A program made the position numbers and the translations under genes. From Erodium maritimum (taxonomy: Eukaryota > Streptophyta > Magnoliopsida > Geraniales > Geraniaceae): a stretch of 64,000 bases of DNA. Positions 21,195 to 32,203 of this stretch are shown piece after piece. How positions within the stretch are numbered: the stretch's first letter is position 1; each line of letters starts with the position of its first letter. The stretch spans positions 53,824,803 to 53,888,802 of the forward strand of contig OY997588.1 in assembly GCA_963921825.1 (NCBI GenBank), given 5' to 3'. The notes under the pieces are model-generated. The model saw nothing but the letters and a program-made list of their open reading frames with translations. It did not search any database and was not told where the DNA came from.

Positions 21195-23040
21195 TGTAAG
21201 AACCGCTCCCGGTCAAAGCAGTCAAATCGGCGAAAAACATGAAAATTTAAAATTTTTGGACAGACACTTAAATGAACCCAAATTTGACCCCAATGGTCAT
21301 ACCGGACTTAAGTTGACCCCGACATCGACCAAAGTGAGTTCCGGGGGACTCAGGGCAACTTTCTGACCAATTTGGAAAATGTTGACTTTTCGCTAGAAAA
21401 GTCAACCGAGTGACGTTTTGGTCCATTCGAGGACCGTTTTGGATCCAAAAAGCTTAGCCGTCGTCGCAACGGTCTTAGTTGAGCCGTTTCCTTGTAGCCC
21501 GTGAAGTTTCGTAATTTCTTGGAAAAAGTGCCCGTTCTAGGCCCGAAACAGCCGAATTTCGTGAATCTGACTGAAAAATATCTAGAAGATATTTTCCAAA
21601 AAGGTGTGGGACCCACATGACACATGTCATGAATGTGGTGGAAGGAAAAAGGGAGGACAACTTTACCCTTTGACTTTAAAGAAAAGAAAAAATGAAAAGG
21701 AATGGTATTTTGGTCTTTTTGCTATGTGTTAGTGTTTGAATCAAAATAAAAGAGACTGGTGGAGGGTGATACAAGGCAATTCAGCAAATTTCAGAAATTA
21801 GGAGAGAGAATAGGAAGAAAGAAGAGAGAAAAAGAAAGAAAATGGGAGATTTTTGGAGATTGTCGACGATCCGACCGTTGGATCAGGTTTATTCTTGCAT
21901 AACCGTCATCCCCTCGTCGTTGTCTACGGTAAGAACTCGACTTTTTCTCGTTTTGACACGTTTGATTTCTAAGTGTTCGTTTAGAATTGATTAAATGATG
22001 AACGGTTGAGGTTTAGAGTTCGTTAGGAACGTTTTGGGGCGAAAATGAGTGTTTTCCGGTGTGGCCGGGTGGGGCCCATGTTTTCGGGCCTCAGATTTTT
22101 CGTGTTCGGGTTGTTTAGGACGTTCTCCAAGTCATGAATCCACACCCGGATCGAAATTTGGAATTAAATTGTGAAAGTTATAATTGACGGGTTTAGAAAC
22201 TTTAAACACTAATTAAATGACTCGGAAGTCGGAATTCCATTCCGTCGAGTGCATAGGAACCCTTGAATTGTTCTTAGACCGCAGAAACGAAAACGGGAAT
22301 TTTCGGAGCCCCGGAAGGGCATTTACAAAACCCGGGAAGATTCGCCATGTCGGGCGAATCGGGCCTTTACGGGCCCTTTATCGACAATGTCGGATAATTG
22401 GGAAGTTGGGGAGTGATTGACATTGTCGGGGTTACGTTTGGGCGTTAAGTTTACTGAATTTCAGTTTATTCCTGCGAGTTTAAAAGTGCCTTAAAATTGT
22501 GTCCTTTAAGATCGTCCCGCGGACCGAGGCAAGGGAAAGCTGGGTGAGTGACTGAGGTCACGCTGGAGCTCGTTGGTTGGCTTTTGGAGAACACGCACGA
22601 GGTAGGGAAAAGTAGCCGGATCTCGGCCCTGACTAGGGAAAGTGAACTGTAGAATTGCATGTGACACCGGGGTGTCGTGGGTTATTTAGGTGATCGAATA
22701 TTAGAAAAGCATGATACGGGAACGAAGTGAATATTGGAAATGCATGGGACACTTAGTAGTGTCGTAGGAGCAGAGAACTTAGCGTTATTAGAATTACTGG
22801 AGGCATATGACCATGCCCGGAGGTTGATTGCGAACTTATCGAGATTAAGAGTACTGGAGGCACATGACCATGCCCGGAGGTTGATTGTGAAACTGTTGAT
22901 ATTAGGACTGTTGGAGGCATTGGGCGTGGTTTGGTGTTGGTTGGCCCGGTGGGCGTGGTTTGGTGTTGGTTGGCCCGGTGGGCGACTGTTGTTGTGTTGT
23001 GGTTTGGCCGTGTCGGCCTATGATTGAGGTTGGGGAAGCT
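21195..23040 (+). repeat. LTR of CV-B (right limit approximate)
   Basis: It aligns with the CV-A LTR through the GGTAGGGAAAAGTAGCCGG segment and the TGTGACACTTAGTAGTGTCG segment. After about 22920 it departs: in place of the GGTGGCC minisatellites there is a short GGCGTGGTTTGGTGTTGG duplication. The distal LTR with the GTGACA end is absent, so leader sequence probably follows a deletion. Confidence 0.7.
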
Positions 23041-23179
23041 TGTGTTTGGTCTTGAATTTGTTGTACGTGTGTGGGTAAATTGTGGGTTGAGCGGGTGTGT
23101 CGTTCCAGGTTTCTTTTGAGGTTAAAAAGGGAGTAAGGGTCGAGTTTGAGAGTTTTTTGGAAAAATGGCATGCGCGGGT

Positions 23180-23279
23180 GTCACGGATCCGTGACGGAGC
23201 AGCACGTTTTGGCAATTCTAGAGCCTTCGTCACGGCACCGTGACCCCAACCGTGATGGGGTCTGTCACGGGTCCGTGAC
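23180..23279 (+). repeat. Three 16-bp palindromes in the CV-B leader
   Basis: GTCACGGATCCGTGAC at 23180-23195 is a perfect palindrome. GTCACGGCACCGTGAC (23229-23244) and GTCACGGGTCCGTGAC (23264-23279) differ only in the central two bases. A further inverted pair, GACCCCA/TGGGGTC, lies between the last two (23242-23262). CV-A has G+C-rich 34-bp repeats in the corresponding region instead. Confidence 0.9.
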
Positions 23280-23900
23280 CCCTTTCTTTTCCACCGTCTT
23301 GTTTGTGCAGTTTAAGTGTCGGTTTTGCATGCCCATGTAAATGATTGTGTTGGTTGTAGAGGTCGTAGGTTCGGTGTTAAGGGATGAGGTCTTGGGTTCG
23401 AGACTCATCAATAACCTGCGGTAGTGTTACAGCGCCTCGGTGTGAGAGTCTCACCACGGAGAGGGGTTAGGGTTGGTGCGCTACGGCACCATACGAACTA
23501 GGTTTCCTTCACGTGAGTGGGTTATTTGAGGTTTCCTTGTGTGATTGGGTTATTGGGGTATCGATAGTGTGAGCAATAGTGATTTACTGATTTGAGGACG
23601 TGTTACCCGTGTCGAGGTTTATCTTACATGAGCGAGTACTTGAGGTGTTGATAGCATGAGCAGTGTGACGTTTGGCATCAGGTTTTGAGGTAGTGGTTTG
23701 CCCTGGTTAGATCGGTAAGTCTTTAGTGTGTTACTAGTATGCCATAATCGAACGGGTGTCCGTGGAGGTGAGCATAACGCTCATCCCCTTTACTACTTTT
23801 CCCGCAAGGGACGAGTAGCGAACACTGGTTTGGTTGCGGAAAGTTATAAGTAAATGCCTAGAGGACCGTGTGAGGGTTACACTAGACGTTACCGTAGTGA
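23280..23900 (+). other. CV-B internal leader
   Basis: From about 23345 this is closely similar to 1793-2415 of CV-A, including GGTCTTGGGTTCGAGACTC and AACGCTCATCCCCTTTACTAC. It has no long frame. The conservation between two otherwise decayed copies suggests that both descend from one internally rearranged element. Confidence 0.65.
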
Positions 23901-24350
23901 CTAATGGAGTGGGTGTTCGGTCTCCGATTTGGGCGTCAGTTTTATTGGATACCGGGATGTCACACTCGTTTGTTCGTCGAGTTGTGCTGAGAGGTTGGGG
24001 CTGAGTTTAGAGCCGTTGAGTCCACCCCTGCGTCTGGACATGCCGGTTGGTGGTGGGGTGGTGTTGACTAGGGTCCGTCGTGCCTGCGGAGTTGGAGAAG
24101 CGAACCGATACAGGAGGTTCGAGAGAGGGCTCAAGAGCCCTGATGCTGGATCGAGTCCTCACCCCGAGGATCGGGTATGTTCGGAGTTGGTAGGCTCGAC
24201 GACGGTAGTGGAGCGAGGTCTTAGAGAGACTGCGAGGATCCGTGAGGATCGACAACGACTGAGCTTGGGTGTGTATCCGTGGGAAGGATACTTACGAAAT
24301 GACAACCTTTAAACGCAATCTTGGGAATGGATTGGCTGGCGAAGTGCCAA
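23901..24350 (+). pseudogene. Protease remnant of CV-B
   Basis: Its active-site region reads LLDTGMSHSFVRRVV, so the catalytic Asp-Thr-Gly is kept, unlike CV-A. After one shift, LGLSLEPLSPPLRLD follows, and the frame ends near 24312. ILGMDWLAKC lies at about 24323-24350. It is cut off from any Gag. Confidence 0.8.
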
Positions 24351-24860
24351 GCCAATACCGACTGTTACTGGTGACGAGCTGCGAGAGTTGCAGCATTCGC
24401 GTCTGACAGTGCACGTGGGTAGCACTAAGAGGAGCGCGACATCAGGTGGCATGTCTAGTGGAGCGGGATGCGGAGAGCGGTCGCGAAGTTAGTATCGCGA
24501 TGCCTCACTCGTCGGCAGGTGAGAGCCGAACAACGCACAGTGGAAATGGGGGGCACGCACGATGGAATTCGTGAGCGGTTAGCCGAGTTTGCCTACAACA
24601 ACAGCTTTCAGGCCAGTATCAAGATGGCACCGTTCGAAGCGTTGTGTGGTAGGTCGTGTCGATCGCCCGTGTGCTGGGCAGAAGTGAGAAATGAGGGTTT
24701 ACTGGGTCTAGAACTGGACCGAGAGACAGCTGAGTCGGTCGTGCCGAAGACGGCGCCGACCTCTCGGGTCTGCAGTCGGTGACCATGTATCCTTGGAGGT
24801 GAGTCCGAAAGGTGGACTGGTGCGTTTCAACCGCGACGAAGGCGGGTTAGCCTCGCGATT
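24351..24860 (+). pseudogene. Integrase remnant of CV-B
   Basis: The protease tail is followed at once by LQHSRLTVHVGSTK-like residues of the integrase N-terminus, then WSGMRRAVAKLVSRCLT (zinc-binding region) and LAEFAYNNSFQASIKMAPFE. The core with the catalytic Asp residues is deleted at the same place as in CV-A. Reverse transcriptase and RNase H are both absent. The fragment stops around GGGTTAGCCTCGCGATT, where a Co1 LTR begins. Confidence 0.8.
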
Positions 24861-26308
24861 TGTTAGCCTTAATGCCCTTAGTTCAATCCGAAGTCTGATC
24901 ATAGATATCATGTGGGACATGATATTGGACGACCCGACATGAATATGTGCCATAGATCAAGTCATGAACATATTCATTGTTGTAGCTTGTCATGTATCCT
25001 TAGACCAAGGCGTCTTTGTGATCGCTATGTAGTCAACAACTGAGTTTGACCTGAGCCTAACGTTGTCCGTAACAGGGCTTGCATAACGGCCAGGATTGGC
25101 TTGGGGACGGGCTACATGAGTGACACGAAAGATGGCTAAGGGATTTATCCCTCATACTGAGGTATGAGAAAGATATCGGTTCTCGGCCGCTTGATCGAGA
25201 GTGACTGAATGAATAGCATGGCCATGCACATGATACTGGGTATCATATATTCAGTCATCTCACATATCAAGGAACAGTGATGGAGAATAATAAGGATGAC
25301 GACTCTATGCCTTACCTCAATCAGGATATCGGAGATAAAAGGATAATGACATGGACGACGGAAAGGTTAGAATCGATAGGGTCGATTCGTTATGTAGTGT
25401 CAGGCAATACTAAAGTCTCGTTAGTTTCCACTTAAAGAGGATCAAGTAAAATGAGATTTTACGTTGATCTATTGACATGCATAAACCTAAGGGTCAAACC
25501 GGAGGATGAAACTCATTGACACATTTATGGAGAATGGCCAAAAGGGAGTTGTCTCGGGACATGAAAAAAACTGGGTTTTGGGTCATGTGCCCGTAAGTGA
25601 ATAGGACTTTACGGATCGAGACAAGGCTTGGAGTCTTGGGATTGATCGCGTCGGATAATGTTGGACATTTCCGGTATGGAAGGCTTGGAGGCGATGAGCG
25701 AATCACGGGACCTCGTTGGAAATGGCCACGGGCCATGTTCGAAGAGGCCCATGAAAGGCCCATGCAACCAAGGCCCATGGAACTAATTAATCATGTCTTG
25801 ATTAATTAGTACTAAGTAAGCAAGACAAGGATTAAGGTGTTGGTGATTCACCACCTAACCCAATCTTGTCTTGTCATACTTTGTCCTATTTACACCTTAC
25901 TTGTCACCATGCTTGTCCCATGCCTTTAGTTGGACAAGTATGGGGTTTGTTATGTTTAAGTCATCTTTTTTCAACATAACAAACACAAGACAAGAATAGG
26001 AAACACAACTTCTCTCCCCCTTCCCTTGTAATTTCGGGTTTGGCAAGTTCCCACCTCCATTTTTGTGTTCTTGAGTCCTCAAAGAGAAGAACTACGTGGC
26101 TTTGATTCCCATGTGGATACGTAGGCGTCTTGTAGACTCAAGCCAATCATTCGTTAACCGGTGTTCTTGTTTTGGTAAGAAATAGTGCTGAATTTTTCTC
26201 TTGTGAATCCATTTTTTGTTAGTTGTTTCATGGTTTAATCCTCTCTTGGTTTTCATTGATTTTCCGCTGCGAGTTGGTTCATCTCCAACCCTACCTCGAG
26301 ACCCAACA
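24861..26308 (+). repeat. 5' LTR of the plus-strand Co1 element
   Basis: It runs from TGTTAGCCTTAATG to CGAGACCCAACA. About 239 bp present in the 3' LTR (31182-31420) are missing at 24889/24890. The break is at a shared TCC, as expected for end joining. Restoring the missing length would give about 1687 bp, the length of the complete solo LTR at 32470. Confidence 0.92.
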
Positions 26309-26309
26309 G

Positions 26310-26322
26310 TGGTATCAGAGCC
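26310..26322 (+). other. Primer-binding site for initiator tRNA-Met
   Basis: TGGTATCAGAGCC follows the 5' LTR after one base. It is complementary to the 3' end of plant initiator tRNA-Met, the usual primer of Copia elements. It fixes the orientation and the LTR boundary. Confidence 0.95.
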
Positions 26323-27863
26323 GTGCTACCTTCGGGATTCACAAGACGGTGTTCAAAGTTTCGGTTTTGCTTGAAAGTTTCGTTTTTGGCATGTTGTTTT
26401 GCTAAATTGTTTGATAATATGTTTTAAATTCTTGTTTATGGATGTAATGCACGTAAAATGAATTTTTGAAAATTATTTCAAATCTGGAAATTTTGATTTT
26501 TTTTTTATTTTTCGGGTCTCGGGAGCGGGACTCTCGGGGAGCCGAAACCGGGACCGAACGGGGCTCCGTTGGACGGAGCTAGGCCAAACATGACCATTTG
26601 ATGGTGATATGCCAAGGCTAAACTGTTTTGTTAGTTATGACGAGTTTGGAACCGTCATGACGAACTCGAAGATCAAATGTTCAAAAGTTTCATTTTTGAA
26701 CGGTTTCGATAAACCGAGCATTAAAATTTTCGAAACTTGGCTATTAAATAAAACCGGAAAATCCCATGATGTTTGAAAACATGATTTTTTAATAACACGA
26801 TGTGTTATGTGATGTTGGGATGGTGCACGTTATAGCCCCGAGCTCGTTTTAATTATTTATCGCTTTTCACGGCCTACGAGCCGTTACAGTTAGTGTGTAA
26901 TTATTCTTTCAAGGTGTGGTCGTCGAACCAATTTTTTTTAATATTTATTTATTCCCGACCTGCGAGTCGTGTATTAAATTGTAATATATTGCTCAAGACG
27001 AAGAAAGGGCGAAAAGGTCATTTGGTGGCTTTTCTGGTGTTGGCATCGGCTTGGAGTCGATGGAGCTCAAGAAGCTAGTGAGAGTTAGTTTAGGGGGCTA
27101 TTATGTGCACATTTGTCGCTTTATGCTTGGTTTAATTTATGCATGATTAATTATATGTGTTTTAGAATTGCATGCTTAACTTTATTTACCGAGCATATCA
27201 CCTCACATGCAAAGATAAAATTGGAATTTTAATCCTTGTTTGTGAGCCCTTAGAACCACCATTACATTAGATGTAGTTGACGGGTTCGAAGGAAGAATTA
27301 CATTGGATGTAATTGGAGGCATCATTACATTTGGAATGTAGTTGATGTGCTCATCGCATCTAGGATGTTCCAAAAGTTTTAAACACAACCGGACAAGTAA
27401 AAACGGGTCATGTCCGATACCTCCCAAATTCTCAACACCTTACTACCTCCCCGTCCTATGGGTGTCGTGCGCCTTAGCGGAGCATCCATGGGAAAGCGGG
27501 GTAATAGGTTTGGGCGACATATGTGGGTGTCGTGCGCCTTAGCGGAGCACCTACATAGTGGCGGGTCATAGTTGAAAATTGGTGGACCCGACTACGATTC
27601 TCATCTAGGGTTGAGCTAGGGTATCAGATAGGGTAAGCCGTGTACTTAAGTACATACCCTAGCCAAGAGTCACATTGGATGTGATTGGACAGGGTCCTAC
27701 CTACATAGCTCGATTGAGTGGTGAGCCTTCGTTCAGCTTGATCGAGTGAATCAAGGATCTTGGTTTTAGATTCTAAAGGTATAGAATCGATTGTTGGTGT
27801 TAAAGCTTGATCTTCATAAAATTTATTCAGTTTACTGATTGAGTTTTATCTGTTGTAGATCAA
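26323..27863 (+). other. Untranslated leader of the Co1 element
   Basis: No long frame is present over about 1.5 kb. A 23-bp phrase beginning GTGTCGTGCGCCTTAG occurs at about 27464 and again at about 27528. The same leader is present on the minus strand at 36421-37495, so it belongs to the family and is not a later insertion. Confidence 0.75.
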
Positions 27864-28150
27864 ATGGAAAATTTAGCGAACATTAATAGTTTGTAATTAA
27901 AACCCATTCTTGACAGGGTCAAGCTAAATGGGACAAACTATTTGGACTGGTACAGAATTTTGAGGATAGTCCTCAAGTCTGAACGCAAAGAATATGTCCT
28001 TGATAAGACTGTCTCTAAGACCATATCAGAGTTACATGAAGTATCATTAATTGCTAAGAAGAATATCAGGGATCTGGGATCCAAGGATAGTCTGATGGTC
28101 AACAAGGGAATTGGAAGTGGCAAGGGCAGGGCCCATGCGCACTTGGCAGG
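27864..28150 (+). pseudogene. Gag remnant of the Co1 element
   Basis: The frame starts MENLANINSL and is stopped by TAA after ten codons. It then continues with RVKLNGTNYLDWYRILRIV and KSERKEYVLDK, the conserved start of Copia Gag. It jumps to KTISELHE, so most of the capsid region is deleted. Gag would form the virus-like particle. The minus-strand copy at about 35940-36390 has the same kind of decay. Confidence 0.82.
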
Positions 28151-28380
28151 AAGATGAGACACCTGAGAATGTCTACTTCTACTGCCAACAGCCTGGTCAT
28201 TGGAACTGGGATTACAGGAAGTTCACGGCTGATCTGAAGAAGGGCAGTGGGACTGCGCCTTCATCAAATAGCTTGGATGATCTGAAGAAGGGCAGTAGGA
28301 CTGCGCCTTCATCAGGAAACCTGGATGATCTAAGGAAGGGCGGTGGGACCGCGCCTTCATCCGGTATTAACTCTATAGAG
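28151..28380 (+). pseudogene. Zinc-knuckle region with 48-bp in-frame repeats
   Basis: YFYCQQPGHWNWDY is a Gag zinc knuckle (CX2CX4HX4C) in which the first and last Cys have become Tyr, so it should not bind zinc. It is followed by three copies of a 16-residue unit, DLKKGSGTAPSS plus four residues, with the DNA repeats starting near 28231, 28279 and 28327. The minus-strand Co1 copy has one such unit, so the triplication arose in this copy or its close lineage. Confidence 0.85.
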
Positions 28381-28570
28381 CTACATCTCTCTACTTCCAA
28401 AGATTCATGGGTATTGGATACCAGGACTGCATCTCACACATGCACTAATATATGGTGGCTGAAAGTAGGAGAGGTTTGGAAAGCACGAAGTGGACCTCAG
28501 AGTTGTGGCAACTACTGTAGGATCCATAAGTCTTGCTTTGCCAAGTGACCTTGTCTTAGTATTGTATAAT
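28381..28570 (+). pseudogene. Protease remnant of the Co1 element
   Basis: SWVLDTRTASHTC marks the aspartic protease active site. The expected Asp-Thr-Gly reads Asp-Thr-Arg, which should abolish activity. A stop and frame change follow at about 28548. Confidence 0.78.
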
Positions 28571-29650
28571 GTGTATTGCATACATACTTTTAGTAGGAAT
28601 ATTATATCTGTATCCATGTTTGACAAGGAAGGATATAATGTTAATATTGGAAATGGAGTTTTCAATGTTCTATGCAATGATATGTTTTATACCAGTACTG
28701 ACTTGGTTGGAGGATTGTACATATTAGATATGGGTAACAATGCCTCAAGTTTTATATATTACGTTAATACCAAGAGGTCTAAATCCAACGATTTAAACCT
28801 AACTCTGTTATGGCACTGTCATTTGGGCCGCAAAAACAAGAAGCGACTATCAGCACTTCAGAAGTGCGGGCTTTCAGGTTCATTCGAATTCCATTCGATC
28901 GATAGGTGCAAGGTTTGTTTGATGGGAAAAATGACTAAAGTGCCCTTTATCGATCGCGATGAAAGGGCGGGTGAATTATTGGGGCTGATACACTCGAGTG
29001 TGTGTAGACCAATAAGTTCACTTGCAGGAGGGGTTTTAGCTACTTTATCACATTTACTGATGATTAAAGTAAATATGGTTATGTCTATTCGGTGAGACAT
29101 AAGTCTGGAGATTTTGATAAATTCAAAGAGTTTAAGACTAAAGTAGAAAACCAGCTCGACAAAGGTATTAAGGCACTTCGATTGGATCGAGGTGGAAAAT
29201 ACTTGACCACAGAGTTATTAGATCATCTGAAAGAGAATGGGATCCTTTTGGAATGGACTCCTCCTGGGACACTGTAGTTGAAAGGTGTAGCCAAACGGAG
29301 AAATCAGACATTGTTAGACAATGGTCCGTTCCATGATTAGTTGGACTGATCTCCCAATCTCTTTCAGGGGTTATGCTCTAGAGACGACCGCATTCATAGT
29401 GAATCGGGCTTCGACAAGGGTGTGGAAGGGACACCAATTTTAAAATGGTACGGGATGATGCCCGGTTTGTCCTTCCTAAAGATTTGTGGTTGCGAGGCTT
29501 ATGTGAAACATTTGGTTTCGACTAAGCTCGAACCTAGATCTGAGATATGCACCTTCGTGTGGTATCCCAAAGCAACAAGGGGATACTACTTCTAAAATCC
29601 CAGTGAGAACATGGTGTTCGTCGCTTGGGGTGGGGTCTTTATGGAAAAGA
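28571..29650 (+). pseudogene. GAG-pre-integrase and integrase of the Co1 element
   Basis: LLWHCHLGRKNKKRLSALQK and CKVCLMGKMTKVPF give the zinc-binding region. LLGLIHSSVCRP shows Ser at the place of the first catalytic Asp. The core is shifted near 29030-29090 and continues as KALRLDRGGKYLTTELLDHL and ILLEWTPPGT. The C-terminal part to 29650 is in several frames. The Co1 fragment at 60936 retains Asp at the first position (LLGLVHSDVCGP). Confidence 0.82.
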
Positions 29651-30345
29651 AGTTTTGTTTCCAAAGACGTCATCGTGGATAGGCCCGACTCCGAGTTATG
29701 GCTAGGAGCCATGAGGGAGGAAATGCAATCCATGTCGGACAACCGAGTCTGGGAACCGGTTGATCCCATCAATGATGTGAGGACCATCGGATGCAAATGG
29801 ATCTTTAAGGTGAAGATGGACATGGACGGCAACCCTCTGACCTACAAAGCTCAACTGGTGGCGAAAGGTTATAGGCAGATCCAATGGATTGACTATGAGG
29901 AAACCTTCTCCCTAGTGGCTATGGTCAAAATCGATCCAAATTCTTCTTGACATAACTGCGTATCATAATTACGAGATATGGCAAGTGGATGTCAAAACCG
30001 CTTTCCTAAATGGAAATTTGACTGAGTACGTTTTTATGTCTCGGCCCAAAGGTTTTGACGATCCGAAGAATAAAGGAAAGATTTATAAGTTGTTGAAATC
30101 CATTTATGGATTGAAACGAACTTCTCGGAGTTGGATCCTTTGTTTTGATGAAGCTGTAATTGGATTTGGCTTAATCAAGAACGAGGATGAATCTTGCGTT
30201 TATAAGAAGGCTAGTGGGAGCAAGATTACATTTCTGGTTCTCATTGAAAACGACATCCCAACCTTGCACGAGACTAAAGCTTGGTTGAGGAAGTGTTTTT
30301 CAATAAAGGACTTAGCGATGCTTCTTATATCTTAAGGAGTAAGAT
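29651..30345 (+). pseudogene. Reverse transcriptase of the Co1 element, catalytic box deleted
   Basis: DSELWLGAMREEMQSM, GCKWIFKVKMDMDG and YKAQLVAKGY cover the fingers. After a shift, YEIWQVDVKTAFLNGNLTE and LLKSIYGLKRTSRSW follow. In the region that should carry YVDD the sequence runs FLVLIENDIPTL: about nine residues including the two catalytic Asp are gone. Without them no polymerase activity is possible. Confidence 0.87.
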
Positions 30346-31090
30346 ATGTAGAGATCGCACCAAGAGGGTCTTGGATTTAAGTCAGGGAACCTATGTGAAC
30401 AAGGCATTGAGTAGGTTCTTAATGCTCGATTCAAAGAAAGGACTCTTACCCACTAGTCATGACATTCATCTCAGCAAGACTCAGTGTTCTAAGACACCTG
30501 ATGAGCTGAAAAGGATGATGAGAATCCTATGCGCCTAGGGGCAGGATCGATCATACATGCCATGACATGTATGAGACCGGACGTCTCGTAAGCTTTATGT
30601 TGTACCAGTAGACATCAGTCTAACCCGGGGGAAAGATGATGCTGAACTAGTCGTCGAAGGATGAGTAGACGGTAGTTTTCCAAGACAAATCCAGATGACT
30701 TTAGAAGTTAGTCAGGATATATGTTTACGCTGAATGATGGAGCTTTAGCTGGTAAAGCGTAAATCAAGATTCCGTCGCCGGATCTACGACAGAGGCCAAG
30801 TACATGGATGCTGCAGAGGCAGCTAAGGAGGCTATGTGGATTTGGAAATTCACGGCAGGGTTGGATGTAATTAAAAACCCATCCAGCCCGGTGAATCCAT
30901 TTTGAGACAACACAAGGGCCATTGCGCAAGCTAAAAGCCCAGATCGCATAACAAATCCAATCATGTATTGCGGTGTATCCACCTCATAAGAGAAATACTG
31001 AACCGAGGTGAAGTGAAGATAACCTATATTGCAACAGATGATAACATAGACAACCCTGTTACTAAGGCAGTGTCGCTGCGTAAACATGTT
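30346..31090 (+). pseudogene. RNase H and Pol C-terminus of the Co1 element
   Basis: LDLSQGTYVNKALSRFLMLD belongs to the RT-connection region. Farther on, AEAAKEAMWIWKF-like residues and INPVTKAVSLRKHV-like residues mark the RNase H end. Stops are frequent and a segment is missing at about 30600-30690. The domain ends near 31090, just before the 3' non-coding region. Confidence 0.72.
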
Positions 31091-31130
31091 AGACATGTAA
31101 AGTCGATGGGGACATATTGGAGTTTAGATT

Positions 31131-31152
31131 GGAACTAGGGCAAGTGAGAGAT
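31131..31152 (+). other. Degenerate polypurine tract of the Co1 element
   Basis: GGGCAAGTGAGAGAT leads into the LTR start TGTTAGCC at 31153. The minus Co1 copy has the purer AAAGTGGGAGAT at 21171-21182. Confidence 0.7.
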
Positions 31153-32201
31153 TGTTAGCCTTAATGCATGTAGTTCAATCCTAAATGTCCAAATGTATAT
31201 ATCATCGTTAGCAATAAAATTAAAGCGGCTTTATATTACTTATGTGTTGGAGTAATATATCGATGTGTGCTCTGATCTATGCCCATAATGCGAATAGAAC
31301 CATAGATCGATATAGATCACACTCGATGGGTCCCTAGTCAACAAAGCTTCACTAAAAGTGACTAGTATGAAAGATGGCTCTTTATGGCTTACGTTCTGTT
31401 AGTCATTGGAATGAGATTCCGAAGTCTGATCATAGATATCATGTGGGACATGATATTGGACGACCCGACATGAATATGTGCCATAGATCAAGTCATGAAC
31501 ATATTCATTGTCGTATCTTGTCATGTATCCTTAGACCAAGGAGTCTTTGTGATCGCTATGTAGTCAACAACTGAGTTTGACCTGAGCCTAACGTTGTCCG
31601 TAACAGGGCTTGCATAACGGCCAGGATTGGCTTGGGGACGGGCTACATGAGTGACACGAAAGACGGCTAAGGGATTTATCCCTCATACTGAGGTATGAGA
31701 AAGATATCGGTTCTCGGCCGCTTGATCGAGAGTGACTGAATGAATAGCATGGCCATGCACATGATACTGGGCATAATATATTCAGTCATCTCACATATCA
31801 AGGAACAGTGATTGACAATAATAAGGATGACGGCTCTATGCCTTATCTCAATCAGGATATCGGAGATAAAAGGATAATGACAGTGACGACGGAAAGGTTA
31901 GAATCGACATGGTCGATTCGTTATGCAATGTCAGGCAATACTAAAGTCTCCATTTTTGTGTTCTTGAGTCCTCAAAGAGAATAACTACTTGGCTTTGATT
32001 CCCATGTGGATACGTAGGCGTCTTGGAGACTCAAGCCAATCATTCGTTAACCGGTGTTCTTGTTTTGGTAAGAAATAGTGCTGAATTTTTCTCTTGTGAA
32101 TCCATTTTTTGTTAGTTGTTTCATGGTTTAATCGTCTCTTGGTTTTCATTGATTTTCCACTGCGAGTTGGTTCATCTCCAACCCTACCTCGAGACCCAAC
32201 A
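31153..32201 (+). repeat. 3' LTR of the plus-strand Co1 element, with an internal deletion
   Basis: It starts TGTTAGCCTTAATG and ends CGAGACCCAACA. At about 31950 it jumps across roughly 638 bp that the 5' LTR keeps (25420-26057). The join shares CTC. The deletion is different from the one in the 5' LTR, so both occurred after insertion. Confidence 0.9.
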
Positions 32202-32203
32202 CT

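Larger units (their letters stand above)
21195..24860 (+). mobile_element. Chromovirus CV-B, 3'-truncated
   Basis: It starts TGTAAGAACC inside the Co1 stub and carries an LTR, a leader, protease and integrase pieces. It ends mid-integrase where the plus-strand Co1 element begins at 24861. The internal order and several deletions match CV-A. No 3' LTR and no matching target duplication (TAACA on the left) can be found. Confidence 0.88.
24861..32201 (+). mobile_element. Copia element (family Co1) with both LTRs, inactive
   Basis: The parts in order are 5' LTR, primer site, leader, gag, protease, integrase, RT, RNase H, purine tract and 3' LTR. Each LTR carries a different large deletion. The flanks do not form a target duplication (CGATT on the left, CTGAG on the right), so a boundary was later rearranged. 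Gag, protease and RT all have disabling changes. Confidence 0.92.
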
